Assembly (NCBI RefSeq): GCF_023065955.2
Contig: NW_026622874.1
Span: forward strand, 82,482,917-82,546,916
Source of the DNA: Ursus arctos
Lineage: Eukaryota; Chordata; Mammalia; Carnivora; Ursidae
DNA length: 64,000 bases
Reading direction: 5' to 3'
Shown: in pieces, positions 44,335 through 55,487 of the stretch
How positions within the stretch are numbered: position 1 is the stretch's first letter
How the letters are laid out: every line of letters begins with the position of its first letter
Notes under the pieces: model-generated
Seen by the model: only the letters and a program-made list of their open reading frames with translations
What the model was told of the DNA's origin: nothing
The model's database searches: none
Program-made: the position numbers and the translations under genes

Positions 44335-44560
44335 ACAAAGCTCCCCGCAGGTTACATTGATTACCTTACTTAATCCTCCCCGCAGTCCCCGGGAGGTTGG
44401 TACTTTTATTATCCCCATTTTAGGGATGAAAATAGTGAGATCTTTCAGGACCAAGCATTCTCAGGTGGGCCACGGATGGTAAGTAGTTGAGGTGGGATTT
44501 GAACCGGTGTCGTTCTGCTCTGAAAGTCCAGGCTCTTACCCACTATCCCATGTTGCCTTT
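44335..44560 (-). ncRNA. Antisense MIR SINE in POLR3E intron 1, candidate Pol III transcript
   Basis: On the minus strand this is a near full-length MIR starting close to 44560. Its B box is a perfect GGTTCAAATCC (44495-44505) and its A box TGGGATAGTGG (44540-44550) has one deviation from TRGYNNANNNG. T-runs that could stop Pol III on the minus strand are at 44429-44432 and 44213-44216, predicting RNAs of roughly 130 or 350 bases. Established knowledge: in mouse, a MIR antisense in Polr3e intron 1, conserved in most placental mammals, is transcribed by Pol III and interferes with Polr3e transcription. Position, orientation and family agree, so this is probably the orthologous copy. Expression in this species is inference. 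Confidence 0.6.
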
Positions 44561-44571
44561 TATTCAAGAGG

Positions 44572-44800
44572 TGTGCAGCATAGTGGTTAAGAATACGGAT
44601 CGTTGACATCAGCCAGACCTGGGGTTCGGCTCGGGCTCTGCTGTTCTCCAGCACTGTGACCTTGGGCAAAATCACCTACTCTCTGAATCTTAATTTCCTA
44701 GTTTCTTAATTGGGAATGATGAATCTTAACGGGACTGTTGAGAAGATAAGAACGTGTGTGAAATCCTTGGAGAAAATTCTGATGCCCAGTTAAGGGTTAA
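44572..44800 (+). repeat. MIR SINE, sense, with decayed promoter
   Basis: The head 'cagcatagtggttaagaa' and body 'ctgtgaccttgggcaaaatcac' identify MIR. The A box has lost its first T and the B box reads GGTTCGGCTC, without the key A, so Pol III activity is unlikely. It lies head to head with the antisense copy, about 12 bases apart. Confidence 0.75.
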
Positions 44801-45399
44801 TTAGTTCTTTTTCTCCAGACTAACTCTTTAGCTGAGGTGACCCAGAGGGGGGAGATGTCTGGCCAGAGATGCCCACAGGCAGTTAGAATCCGGGCCTTGA
44901 GACTGTTTGCGCTTGGGGCCCTCTCAGCTGCGTTATACTTTGTCTTCTCCCTCCAGTAGCCCAAGAGACTTTGGAGTTGCCTCTACATTTCTGATTGTCT
45001 GACAGGTTAGATTCCTAGGTGCACAGGGATGCACCCAGGTGTGGCATTCAGGTATTTCCTTTGCTCCGAACCCCTCCTTAGCTCCACCTGGTGTCCTTGT
45101 CTCCTTTCCATTTGTTGGCACCTCCCTGCTGGGGGAAATTTCTTGTGCTCAAGGCCACGGAGCCACTGCTAACAGAGTGCCATTATGGCCACTGTCTACC
45201 CAAGGTGGTCACAGGTGGTCACTGCAGTTGGGGGAGCTTGGCTTATGGCTGGGGAGGTGTGCTTCTGCCTGAGCCACAGCACTTGTCTGTTCTGAAGTGT
45301 CCTTAAGGCCCAAACCATGAGTCCACCAGTGTGTGGATGAGGCTGAGTTAGGCTCACTGGGTAAAGGGTCTGTAACCGCCTCATTTCATGTGTTCATTT

Positions 45400-45930
45400 A
45401 TTTAATTGTTCTTTGTACTGTATTGAGTGTCCACTTCATGCCATGCACTGTTCTAGGTATTGGGAGAACAGCATTTTAAAGGATTTTAAAAAGAGATAAT
45501 AATCCTTATAACCACTGATGAAGTAAGTATAACCATCTCCACTTTACGGTTGAGGTAACTGAGAGGTGCCCGTGGAGCTTACATTCTGGTGCAGGAGGCA
45601 GACGACACATACACAAATGGACTAGGTAGTTCCAGATTGTGATGAGAACCATGAAGGAAAGAAAACAGGGAGAGGTGGTCATGACTGCGAGCGGGTTGCT
45701 AGGGGTTGGGGGGAGGTTTCAGATGGGCGGCCAGGGAACCTCTCTCCTCCTGGAGAGGGTAGGGGGTAGATATCTAATGAAAGGGCATCAGCTTTGAAAA
45801 GACCTGGGAAAGTAGGTGACATGCAAAGGTCCTGAGACAGGCTGGGGCCTAGCCTCTTGGAGGCCCAGCAGGTGGCTACCTGGCCATGTAGATGGTGAGG
45901 GAAAGGCAGGGGCAAGATCACATAAGGCCT
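45400..45930 (+). repeat. L2-type LINE 3' region, cut by the gap
   Basis: Phrases such as 'gccatgcactgttctaggtattggg', 'gagcttacattctggtg' and 'aagatcacataaggcct' follow the L2 3' end. The element stops inside its usual body where the Ns begin and does not resume after them. Confidence 0.55.
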
Positions 45931-46130
45931 NNNNNNNNNNNNNNNNNNNNNNNNNNNNNNNNNNNNNNNNNNNNNNNNNNNNNNNNNNNNNNNNNNNNNN
46001 NNNNNNNNNNNNNNNNNNNNNNNNNNNNNNNNNNNNNNNNNNNNNNNNNNNNNNNNNNNNNNNNNNNNNNNNNNNNNNNNNNNNNNNNNNNNNNNNNNNN
46101 NNNNNNNNNNNNNNNNNNNNNNNNNNNNNN
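45931..46130. other. Assembly gap, 200 N
   Basis: Exactly 200 unknown bases. Open frames that cross it are meaningless. The gene content on both sides argues that the true missing segment is far larger or that the join is wrong. Confidence 0.99.
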
Positions 46131-46719
46131 TGGCTATGTAACCCATAGAGTTGCTGTATTACAGTTGATGTGACCACTTCCTTATTGTTGTGCACTTAGA
46201 TTGGGTCTTTTTCCACCACCATTTGCTGGGTGCGTATATATGTAATGCTGGGGCAGTAGATATTTTGGTGCACGAGCCTTTTTGACTTGGGAGGAATTTT
46301 TCTTTTTTTCCTTCAGATACATCAGGTCAACATTTACGGACCAACCGGTCTGAACATATTTACAGTTCTTATTATTCAAAAAACTTTTCAATATGGAAAA
46401 ATCCCAAGCACATAAAAAGGAAGAAAGGTAATAATTACCGCTCTTCACTGGTTTCAACAATTATCAACGCATGGCCCAGTCCTGTTTCACCCAGGCTCCT
46501 GCTGCTCCGGGGTCCCCTTTACTTCCAAGCAAATCCCAGACATCATGTTTCAGTGTTACAGACATGTATCTACAAACGATAAGGACTTTTAGGAGAACCA
46601 CATTACAGTGCTCACACCTCAAAAGCTTAACCTTTGACTATCCAGTGACCACACGGCTCCAACTGTCTTATAATTTTTTAACAGTCTGTTTGCATCCGGA
46701 TCCGAATAAAGTCCCTACG

Positions 46720-47250
46720 TTGCAGTTGCCGGCTCTGCCTTTAGCTCTCCATCCTCCCCGGCTGGCGGCAATCTCAAAGAGGGACCAGGCAGCGTGCATT
46801 CTATCCGTCTGCGTCTGGCACGCTCGGGTCGGGAGAGGAAGACCCCAAGCCGGGGCTGTCACGCCGCGGCTCTCTGCGCGGGGTTTCCCCTCGAACCCTG
46901 CGGGGAGGAGGTCGCGCCACGCAGGCTGGCCCCGCCCCCACCGCTCCCACCGCCCCGGGTGAGCCCTGCGGCCCCGCCCCGCGCCCCCTAGCGCGCAGGC
47001 CTCAGAGCGGCCGAGCGGCACCTCAGGTGAGGAGCGCGTGGCGGGGCCCCGGGCGGAGGACCCAGCGGGACCGAGCGCAGGGGAGCCGCGCGGGCTGGTG
47101 GTGCGCCGCGGGGACTCCCCGGGAAAGGGGCACGAGGGGTGCACGCGGTGGGGGCGCGGGTGGGGGTGGCATTGGAGACAGAAAAAGGAGCGGGCAAGGG
47201 CAGTCGCAGCTTGAAGAGCTCTTGGGGGTGGCGGCGTCCATGGGAGGAAG
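46720..47250. promoter_or_regulatory. Second CpG island with candidate untranslated exon
   Basis: Dense in CpG and GC boxes, flanked by old repeats. A consensus donor CCTCAG|gtgagg at 47026/47027 would end a + strand exon. It could be an upstream non-coding exon of OTOA, the promoter of an unannotated transcript, or the start of another gene joined here by the gap. The long minus-strand frame at 46668-47288 is a by-product of GC richness. Confidence 0.45.
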
Positions 47251-48479
47251 AGAGTGCAGAAACTTCTAGGAAAGGGCTTCGAACCCACTTAATAGTAGTA
47301 ACAAGAACAGCAGTGAAGGCAATGTCTGTAATAATAGCCGTAAAAACAATAGCACCAGCAATAATAATAGCTACTGTTCATCGAGTGTTTCTTTGTGCCA
47401 GTGCTGGGCTCCGTCCTTTACCTATTTTCTATAGAAGGCAAATTCTTTACATGTTTTCCATATTTTACCTCATAGCTGCTGTGAGCAGGAAATGAGCACG
47501 TTCAGGTAAAGCAAATTCAGCACCTACTGCACACTGGATTAATTTAGGAATTTTAAAAATGTTTACAAAGTCTGCGTGAGGGGGATAGTGTTGCCATCCC
47601 CGTTGTACAGAGGAGGAAGTGCAAGCCCTGAGAGGTTAAGGACTTCGTTCAAGAGTCCAAATTGGGTGGGTCCGAATTAAAGCCGAGCTCCTATCCTTGA
47701 GATGACCCCAGCCACCTGGAGTTTTAGGTTCCAGGTGCTGAGCAGGGAGGCTGGGGAGCAAAGCTGGTCCACGATTTGGATCATTTGGCTCTGGGTTTGG
47801 GAACCGGTCCTTCCACGCAGTAGCTGTGTGACCTTGGGCCAGTCATTTGACTTCTTTGAACCGGTTTCCTCCTCTCTGAAGTAGGAATAATGGTAATATT
47901 TGCCTCAAAGGTTCTGCAAGGATTCCAAGAGACAGTGTATGGAGAGGGGCATATGCTTCGTTCTCTCTCATTCGGTGGTTGCTGGGATTAGGACTACTAT
48001 GGAGTCAGGCAGCCCTGCATTGGGACCCCCCCTTCTGTCATTTGCCTGCTGTGTGACCTCATGTGCCCACGGAATTCATCTGTGAAACCCAGTCATGTAA
48101 ACCTTTGGGGTTGATGGAGAGAGTAAATAAATGGAAGGGAGGGCCTGGCATGATGCCAGCACACGAAAGATGCTCAGTGAGACCTTTCTTCCTCTCTTAT
48201 CACAGAATCCCAAGCCTTCCATTTTGCTCCCCTGAGAGCAAAAGAAAGGTAGGGGAATGACAGTCCAGAGTCTTCCCATTAAGGGCGGAGCTGGGGCAGG
48301 AGCTCAGACCTCCATGCCTCTAGTCCAGAAAGCAACCACTCCTTTGACTTCTGTACCCACTGTGAGCCTGGCGGGTCCAACACCAAATCTGGTTCAATCA
48401 TTCTGGTATTCTACAAGCCAGACCAGTTAGTGCACATTGCATTGATCTCAAAGAAAATTGTATTGTAATTTTTCTTTTT

Positions 48480-48689
48480 TCTTTTTTTTTTTTTAAGATT
48501 TCGTTTATTATTTATTTGACAGAGAGAGAGACAGCCAGCGAGAGAGGAAACACAAGCAAGGGGAGTGGGAGAGGGAGAAGCAGACTTCCCGCTGAGCAGG
48601 GAGCCCGATGTGGGGCTTGATCCCAGGACTCTGGGATCATGACCTGAGCCGAAGGCAGAAGCTTAATGGCTGAGCCACCCAGGCGCCCC
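48480..48689 (-). repeat. CAN-SINE
   Basis: Antisense; flanked by 'tgtaatttttctttttt' on both sides. Confidence 0.92.
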
Positions 48690-50119
48690 TGTAATTTTTC
48701 TTTTTTGGTGGAAAATCTCCAAGTTGGTATCTGGATGGCCCATAAATATGCTTCCATGATGCAGACCTTAAAGGGAACTGCTTTACAGATAGTAAAACTC
48801 CATGTAATTGTGAATTGTTGGTTTGTGTCTGGGATGGACTGTGCCAGCGTTGGGAGAAACCCCCCAGCATTTTAGCAAGAGTGACCAACTTATCCTGGTT
48901 TGCCTGTGACTTTTCCTGTCTTAAAAATGAACTGTGTGTCCCAGGAAAATCCCTCAGTCCCAGGAAAGCAGGATGGTTGTTCTCCCTGCTCATCCAGATG
49001 CTTGCTCCCCGTTGCTCAGGAAACAGTGTTCACTTCTGGTTTGTGGTTATTGTTGCTGTTTGCATTTAAGGTTCCACCAAAGCAGCCCCTAGCCTGCCTG
49101 ATTTCCACCAGTCTGCAGTGGGGAGACTTTGGTGGGAAAGGGGAGCAGCCCATGGAGAAAACCATCAACCCCCCAAATCATTATTGCCCTGCATAGTCCC
49201 TTCGATCCTTTTGGCCAGTCTCCTGAAACAGAGTGACCCAAAGGGCTTTTAATTAAAACCAAATCCCATACTGGGGATGCTGTGGGGTTTCCTTGGAATG
49301 AAGACATTATGTGCAGCAGAAAGCAGGGCCTCTGTTTCAGTAATCATATACCCTTCCGTTGAGTTAATAGGGAGATGCTGGCAAGAAAGCACAAGAAGCC
49401 TCATTGTCTGGGAAACTGGAGAATTGTGAATGAGGCCAATGCCCCAGGGCAGCTGACCGAAGGGAAGGGAGGAAAAAAGGGCCAAAGTTTCCGCTAAGGC
49501 TCAAAAGACCCCAACCCAGTAAGAGTTATGAGAGTTGAATGTACCAGCTGGGGGGTGGGATTGGTGGGGCAGAACACGTCTACAAAGGGCTTTGGGATCC
49601 CCTTCCCTCAAAACCTGTTGGAATGTGTAGCTTTTGGTGCTTGTAGGTTTCAAAAGTTTCAGTTCGTTTTTTGCCCTGGGCAGTAAAATGAGGATAATTG
49701 TTTGCAAAGCTTGTTGTGGAAGTCCCCTTGGGGGTTAAAGAATCCATTTGTTTAACAGGCTGGACAATACCAGGGAAATCTGTAAGAAAGAATGCAGGGG
49801 CCCCTATAAAATAATCTCAGGAAACCGAGGGTGGGCATGATGGGGGTTCCCTTCAAGTTCCTGTTAATACCCCCAGAAGGTGGTATCCGGTCATTGGGGT
49901 GTGGGCTGCCTGAGAGTCAGGTGAAGCAAAGTGCAGCTCCCAGTTTTTATCTGATTTGACCCATAAACAGATTTTGAGGGCCCCCCTCCTTCCACTCGAC
50001 CTGAAGGATCCATCCCCACCTGTTTTCCCCCTAGTTCCTCTCTTCCTGGCAGCTCCCATCCCTTTTCCCCCCTCATCTATCCACCCTTTCTCCGTAAAAA
50101 CACACAGTCTCTTCTGTTG

Positions 50120-50480
50120 CTTTTTCTTTTAAAAATCATTTATGTGGAAAATTTCAAACATATACAAAAGCAGACGTAGGAATATAATGAATCTCATGTA
50201 CTCATCACTCAGCTTCCCCTGGCAAACCCATCACCACCTCCCACCTCCTTCCTCCCCTATTATTTTGAAGCCATCTTAAACACCACATTTCTTCTGTAGA
50301 TATGTAAGCGCGTAGCTTGGCAAACTTTTCCAGCGAAGGAATGGAGAATAAATATTTTCGGCTTTGTAGACCACACCAGTTTCTGTAGCACTGACTCAGG
50401 AAGCGGCCACAGACGAACCTGGCACGAACGAGCCTGGCCGGATTCCCTTAAAACTTTACTTATGGACACTGACATTTAAA
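50120..50480. repeat. Old L1 fragment followed by hAT-like fragment
   Basis: 50120-50280 has 'gaaaatttcaaacatataca' and 'actcatcactcagcttcccc'; 50305-50480 has 'gcttggcaaacttttcc' and 'ataaatattttcggctttgt'. Confidence 0.5.
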
Positions 50481-50879
50481 TTTCATACATGAAATTTTCC
50501 TGTGTCGAGAGAGATCACTCCTTTTTTTTTTTTTTTTAACAATTTAAAAATGTAAAAACCACTCTTAGCTTGTGAGCCCCATAAAACCAGGCAGCTTGTT
50601 TGAATTTGGGTTGTGGTTTGGTGACCCCTTGTGGGTGTGGGGGAATCATTTGAGAGATCATGTGACTCTTGGGTGCCCCTGTGAGCTGGTGCCCGGTATC
50701 GGTATCGGAGGCTCCTCATCCCCTCCCCTGTCTTTGGAATATGCACCATGCCCACCATTCCTGCACTAGGAGCCGTTTCAAGGAAGCAAACTCCAGGCAG
50801 CGAGCTGGAGGGGCCAGCTTGTTTGTGCTTGTATATGGAAGAACCTCAAGTTTTCCCTCCTGAGTAGGGAAAGCAGGTT

Positions 50880-51570
50880 CTCTACCTCCTTCTTTGTTCT
50901 TGGTCTTGTGAGTCTTTGAAACCGATGACTCCTTTACCACCTGCTCAAATGACTTGACATGGACTGCTTCACTTCTGATGCTTCTGGTCACCAAATGTGC
51001 AGAGGTTTTCCTCACACCCCGCGATTCTGTGAGGCCAGTTGAGTGCCCTACAGTTTAACTCAGTTCTGACACCACCCGCCTGGAGATACAGTCTGATCAC
51101 ACAGGTTCAGGGCTCAGTCCCATAAGACTGTTCCCCTCCACCCCCACTTCAATACTGGTTGCACGTCGTAGGTCTCCAGGTTTCCACAACACAGGTTTCC
51201 ACACAGTAGGTCTCCAGGTCTCCACACAACTTCTGTGTGATGTGGCTGTGTTGCCAGGTGAACTAGGGAGTCACCGAAGGTTCTTGGTCTTGTCACGAGA
51301 ATGAACTCAAGGACAGACACGTTTATTAAAGTGGAAAGCACACTCTCGAGATATGAGAGCAGTGAGAGAGAGAGAGAGAGAGCGCAAGAGCTGCATGTTG
51401 TGAGGGTTGGGTTTCTATCTTTTATTGACAGCTGTTAGCTCGGGGTGAAATATTCTTGACTTGGGGCGGCAAGAAGCATTTTGTGATTTTTCTTCCTAAT
51501 TTGGCCAGAGGTTTCCTGTCATGGCATCTGCCATCTTGGGCCAGTCTGGTTTGATCTGGCGTTTTGTGGC
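50880..51570 (-). repeat. Possible LTR-like repeat, antisense (tentative)
   Basis: 'gacacgtttattaaagtgg' (a reversed poly(A) signal) and 'tctgccatcttgggcc' have the flavour of an LTR; includes a (GA)n run at 51365-51382. No coding part seen. Confidence 0.3.
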
Positions 51571-52418
51571 GTGCTGCCAGGACAGGCCTCTGACCTTCCC
51601 GATAGCTGGCCGAGACTTCCTCGTTGTTGGCCTCCAGGCATCCTGTCAGAACCTAACTGTCTAACAGCTACAAATCTGAGGTGCCCACAACCTCTTCTTC
51701 TGGTTTGGTCATATTGCTTGAGCAGCTCCCCAAACTCAGGGAAGCACTTACTTTTACCAGTTTAGGAGAAGATATGATGAAGGATACAGATGAGTAGCTA
51801 GATGAAGAGATACATAGGACAAGGTCTGAGAGGGTCCCCAGTGCTAGAGCCTCTGTCCCTGTGGAGTTGGGGTGTATGGCTCCCCTGAGGTGGATGTGTT
51901 CACCAACCTGAAAGCTCCTAAGCCCTGTACTATTGGGATTTTATGGAGGCTTCCTCACATAGGCACGATCCATTATTAACTCCATTTTCAGCCCCTCTCT
52001 CTTCCCTGGAGGATTGGGGGGGGTGGCTAGAGAATCATGGCTTGGTTTTTCTGGTGACGAGCTGCCATCCAGGAGCCAACCAGGAGCCCACCCAGTGTCG
52101 CCTCAATAGAACAAAAACATGCTCCTAGTACTTTTACCGTGTAGGAATTTACTAAGGTTTTAGGAGCTCTGTGCCAGGAACCCAGAGCAGAGACCAATAT
52201 ATACATTTATAATCTCTACAGTTTCCCTTCTCTTAGGATCTCGGTCTTATGCTACCTGTTGTCCAATGTCTGAAAGCCTTTGTTTCATTATTTTGGTGGG
52301 TTTTCAAATTATTTAAAGCTGGAGGGTTTATCTCCTTCCGTCAGACCTAGAAGCAAAAGTCCAACTTATTATTTATTGGTGAGTGATGTTCGGTTGAATC
52401 ATACTTATTGAACCTTTC

Positions 52419-52628
52419 TTTTTTTTTTTTTAAAGATTTTTAAAAAAAATTTATTTATTTGACAGAGATAGAGACAGCCAGCAAGAGAGGGAACACAAGC
52501 AGGGGGAGTGGGAGAGGAAGAAGCAGGCTCATAGCGGAAGAGCCTGATGTGGGGCTCGATCCCATAACGCCAGGATCACGCCCTGAGCCAAAGGCAGACG
52601 CTTAACCGCTGTGCCACCCAGGCGCCCC
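52419..52628 (-). repeat. CAN-SINE, 'ggcacagcggtt' subfamily
   Basis: Inserted in the L1; target duplication 'ttattgaacctttc' on both sides. Confidence 0.93.
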
Positions 52629-52926
52629 TTTATTGAACCTTTCACCTGTACTTGGACAATTGAGTTGTTTCCAGTTTTTGGCTCTTATGAATGAAACTGG
52701 ACAAGTGTTTGTGTGGATGTAAGTTTTAATTTCTCTTGGATACATACCCAGGGGTGGAATTCGTGGATCCTAGAGTATTGCATGGTCTACTGTATAAGGC
52801 ACTGCCAAACAATTTTCCGAAGAGGTTGTATCAGCAGCGTGTGAGAATCTCGTTGCTCCGTATCATCGTCAACACTTGGTGTCAGTCTTTTGAACTTTTA
52901 GCCATTCTAGTATCTGTAGTAGTATC

Positions 52927-53045
52927 TTTTTTTTTTTTTTTAAGATTTCAATTTTAAGCAATATTTATACCCAGTGTGTGGCTCAAACTTACGACCTCGA
53001 GATCGGGAGTCGCATGCTCTCCCGAATGAGCCAGCCAGACGCCCC
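52927..53045 (-). repeat. Short CAN-SINE
   Basis: Antisense, flanked by 'tgtagtagtatct' / 'tgtagtggtatct'. Confidence 0.85.
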
Positions 53046-53483
53046 TATGTAGTGGTATCTAAGTGTGCATTTAATTTGCATCTTCTTGATAACTGATGAT
53101 GTAGATGATTTTTTATGAGTTTACTGGCCATTTCTTTGATTTAAAATGAAACTTAAGTTTGTGTCTTTTCTTGCCCCTGGCTTATTTTCTACTTACTGAA
53201 TTATAAGAGTTCTTTTTATAGTCTAGATATAAACCCCTTGTCAGATATAACAGAGCCCATGCTTCTAATGACTCCTCTTTGCTGGATTGAAGGGAATGGG
53301 AGGGAGTGTACGAATATAAACAGGCCACTGTTGTCATCAAGGAGAGAGATGATTGTGTCTTTGACTAACACAGGGGTTTAGATGGAGCAAAGTACGTGGA
53401 ATTTAAAATGTATTTTTAAAAAGAGCCGAAAGGGTTCTGGGCCTATTTGTTTTTCCCTTTTGTCTTCTGAATGTTCTCTCCTT

Positions 53484-53692
53484 TTTAAAAAAAGATTTAT
53501 TTATTTATATTAGAGAGAGAAAGAGAGAGAGAGGGCAGGGGGAGAGGTGGAGGGGGAGGGAGAGAAATCTCCAAGCAGACTCCTCGTTGAGCATGGAGCC
53601 GGACGTGGGGCTCCCCTCCAGCACCCTGAGATCATGACCTGAGCTGAAATCAGGAGTCGGGCGCTTAACTGACTGAGCCACCCAAGTGCCCC
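53484..53692 (-). repeat. CAN-SINE upstream of OTOA exon 1
   Basis: Antisense, flanked by 'tcttctgaatgttct' on both sides; ends about 78 bases before the start codon. Confidence 0.92.
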
Positions 53693-53770
53693 AAGTCTTC
53701 TGAATGTTCTTAAATGTATTTTAAAAATACAAACCTGAATCACTTCTGTGCTTGAATTAACTACAGGAGG

Positions 53771-53861
53771 ATGTCCCAGGAACCTAGGATGTACCTTCTT
53801 TTCCTGTTCCTTTTTCTGAGGCATGGAGTGGCAAGTCATAGAGTTCCAGATTCCAGGCAGG
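53771..53861 (+). CDS. OTOA: OTOA first coding exon, residues 1-31, signal peptide
   Basis: Starts ATG TCC CAG (MSQEPRMYLLFLFLFLRHGV). Met1 was chosen because MSQEP matches the human start; a second ATG is at codon 7. Residues 8-16 form a strongly hydrophobic core typical of a secretory signal peptide. The donor is CAGG|gtaagt. A possible acceptor, aactacag, ends at 53766, so a further upstream untranslated exon may exist. Antisense CAN-SINEs lie within about 85 bases on each side. Confidence 0.93.
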
Positions 53862-55455
53862 GTAAGTCCTGAGGGAGGAATAAATCTGCCATTGTTTCCA
53901 CACATCTTAGGGAATGTAGCGGGATGGCTCAATTTATTTTTTTTTATTTATTTTTTTTAAAGATTTTATTTATTTATTTGACAGAGATAGAGACAGCCAG
54001 CGAGAGAGGGAACACAAGCAGGGGGAGTGGGGAGGAAGAAGCAGGCTCATAGCGCAGGAGCCTGATGTGGGGCTCGATCCCAGAACGCCGGGATCACGCC
54101 CTGAGCCGAAGGCAGGCGCTTAACCGCTATGCCACCCAGGCGCCCCAGGATGGCTCAATTTAGGTACATGATGGGATGGCTCGATTTAGGAGTTTGGGAT
54201 ATATGCATTTGTGTGGGTATGTGTGTGCGTGCACACATTTCTGTAGGATTTTCAGGATTATTCTAAAAGGGTGTTTCAAACCAGGGTTTTCTCATACCGG
54301 GCCCACATGGGCACAGGTGTAATTAAAATTCACTAAAAATTTTCCTTCATGAGTGACTTTTTTTTTTAGGGGAGACTCTTTTCCTAACCCATATGTATAT
54401 TTCTAAAACTCACACAGTTCAATTCTAGTTATACCTTCCATGACTTTCTTACAGATTTGCATCCATTGTTGCAAAAAATGGCGGTGAGTATCCCATTTTC
54501 TTTTAATCAAAATCTCCTCTACTGGAACTGCCAACTTTAGAATGTTTTACTTGATGTTATTTCTTTGCCTTTTAGGAAGAGATAATAGATGGAAGCTATC
54601 TGAATGGTAATGTCCCCACTCTGTCCCCACTTTGCTGCTTCTAAAAATTTCAAACAGAATGTGCCTGTGATCTCTCTGGAATGATTCTTTTAAAGTTGTC
54701 TTTTCATTTTATTCCTGTGTAGCATTACTGGATCTCATACAGTTTCAAAGGTAACCCACCCTCGAGGGGAGGGGAAGGGATGGAGTAGATGTTTAATAAA
54801 AATTCCTAAATGGAAGTCTCTTAATTGTAAAAAGTGATACATACATACATACATGTATACATACATACATACATATATAACACGTCCATATTACAAAAAA
54901 TATCAACCATTGCACAGGTGTTTTAAAGTCAATACATTTGTTTCACAAACTTGTATTCCTCTCTGCTCTGGCACAAGTGCTAACACTTATTGAATGCTTA
55001 CTATGTAGCAGTCCCATTCTTAGCTCTTTGTACATAGGAACATGCCCAATCCTCACAAGCTCCCCCAGGGAAGGACCTGTTGTTATCCCATTAGACAGAA
55101 TAGTGAAACTGAGGCACAGGGAGGGTGAATCAAGGTCATGCAGCTGGGAAGTGTGGTGGGGCTGAGATGTGTATCCAGTAGTGGGGCTCCAGGGCCCATT
55201 GCCCTGTCATGTTATATACTGCATACCGGCTGGTGTTAGATACTGGGGATGTGGGGCTGGGCACTAGAGGGTGTTGAGGAAAGACAAATATAAACAGATA
55301 ATTCTAATATGAATAATATGAGGGAGAAGAAATGGGAGCTTGGGGGCCCATGACAAGGGCATCCAATTATGTTAAAGTGAAAGAGTCCCCATAAACATTC
55401 TTCTTCCTAATGTAACTTTAACTCCATTTGATAGTTTTGGATATGTTCTTTCTGG

Positions 55456-55487
<32 letters not shown>

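Larger units (their letters stand above)
43467..45930 (+). other. POLR3E: Start of POLR3E intron 1, ending at an assembly gap
   Basis: GC-rich to about 43970, then three MIR SINEs in alternating orientation (44160-44800), unique sequence (44800-45390) and an L2 element (about 45400-45930) cut off by the N run. No exon seen. Confidence 0.65.
52290..53260 (-). repeat. Old L1 3' region, antisense, interrupted by SINEs
   Basis: 'gttgtttccagtttttggct', 'cttggatacatacccagggg' and 'ataaaccccttgtcagatat' are reversed L1 phrases; two CAN-SINEs are inserted. Confidence 0.7.
46131..53770. other. Region between the gap and OTOA
   Basis: 46131-46700 is old L1-like repeat. 46720-47250 is a CpG island. 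47290-48200 is a string of MIR/L2-like pieces in both orientations. Then a CAN-SINE (48480-48689), a stretch with nothing I can name (48700-50120), an old L1 fragment (50120-50280), a hAT-like fragment (50305-50480), a possible LTR-like segment (about 50880-51570), antisense L1 (52290-53260) and three CAN-SINEs. No coding exon recognised. Confidence 0.6.

Noticed and set aside
45679..46195. Open frames running through the N gap
   Set aside because: The middle consists of unknown bases, so the frames are artefacts.
46668..47288. 206-codon minus-strand open frame in the second CpG island
   Set aside because: Same GC effect; no recognisable domain.
46131..53770. Search for POLR3E exon 2, CDR2 or METTL9 exons after the gap
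   Set aside because: No stretch matched the protein sequences I remember; absence supports the gap finding, although small non-coding exons could be missed.
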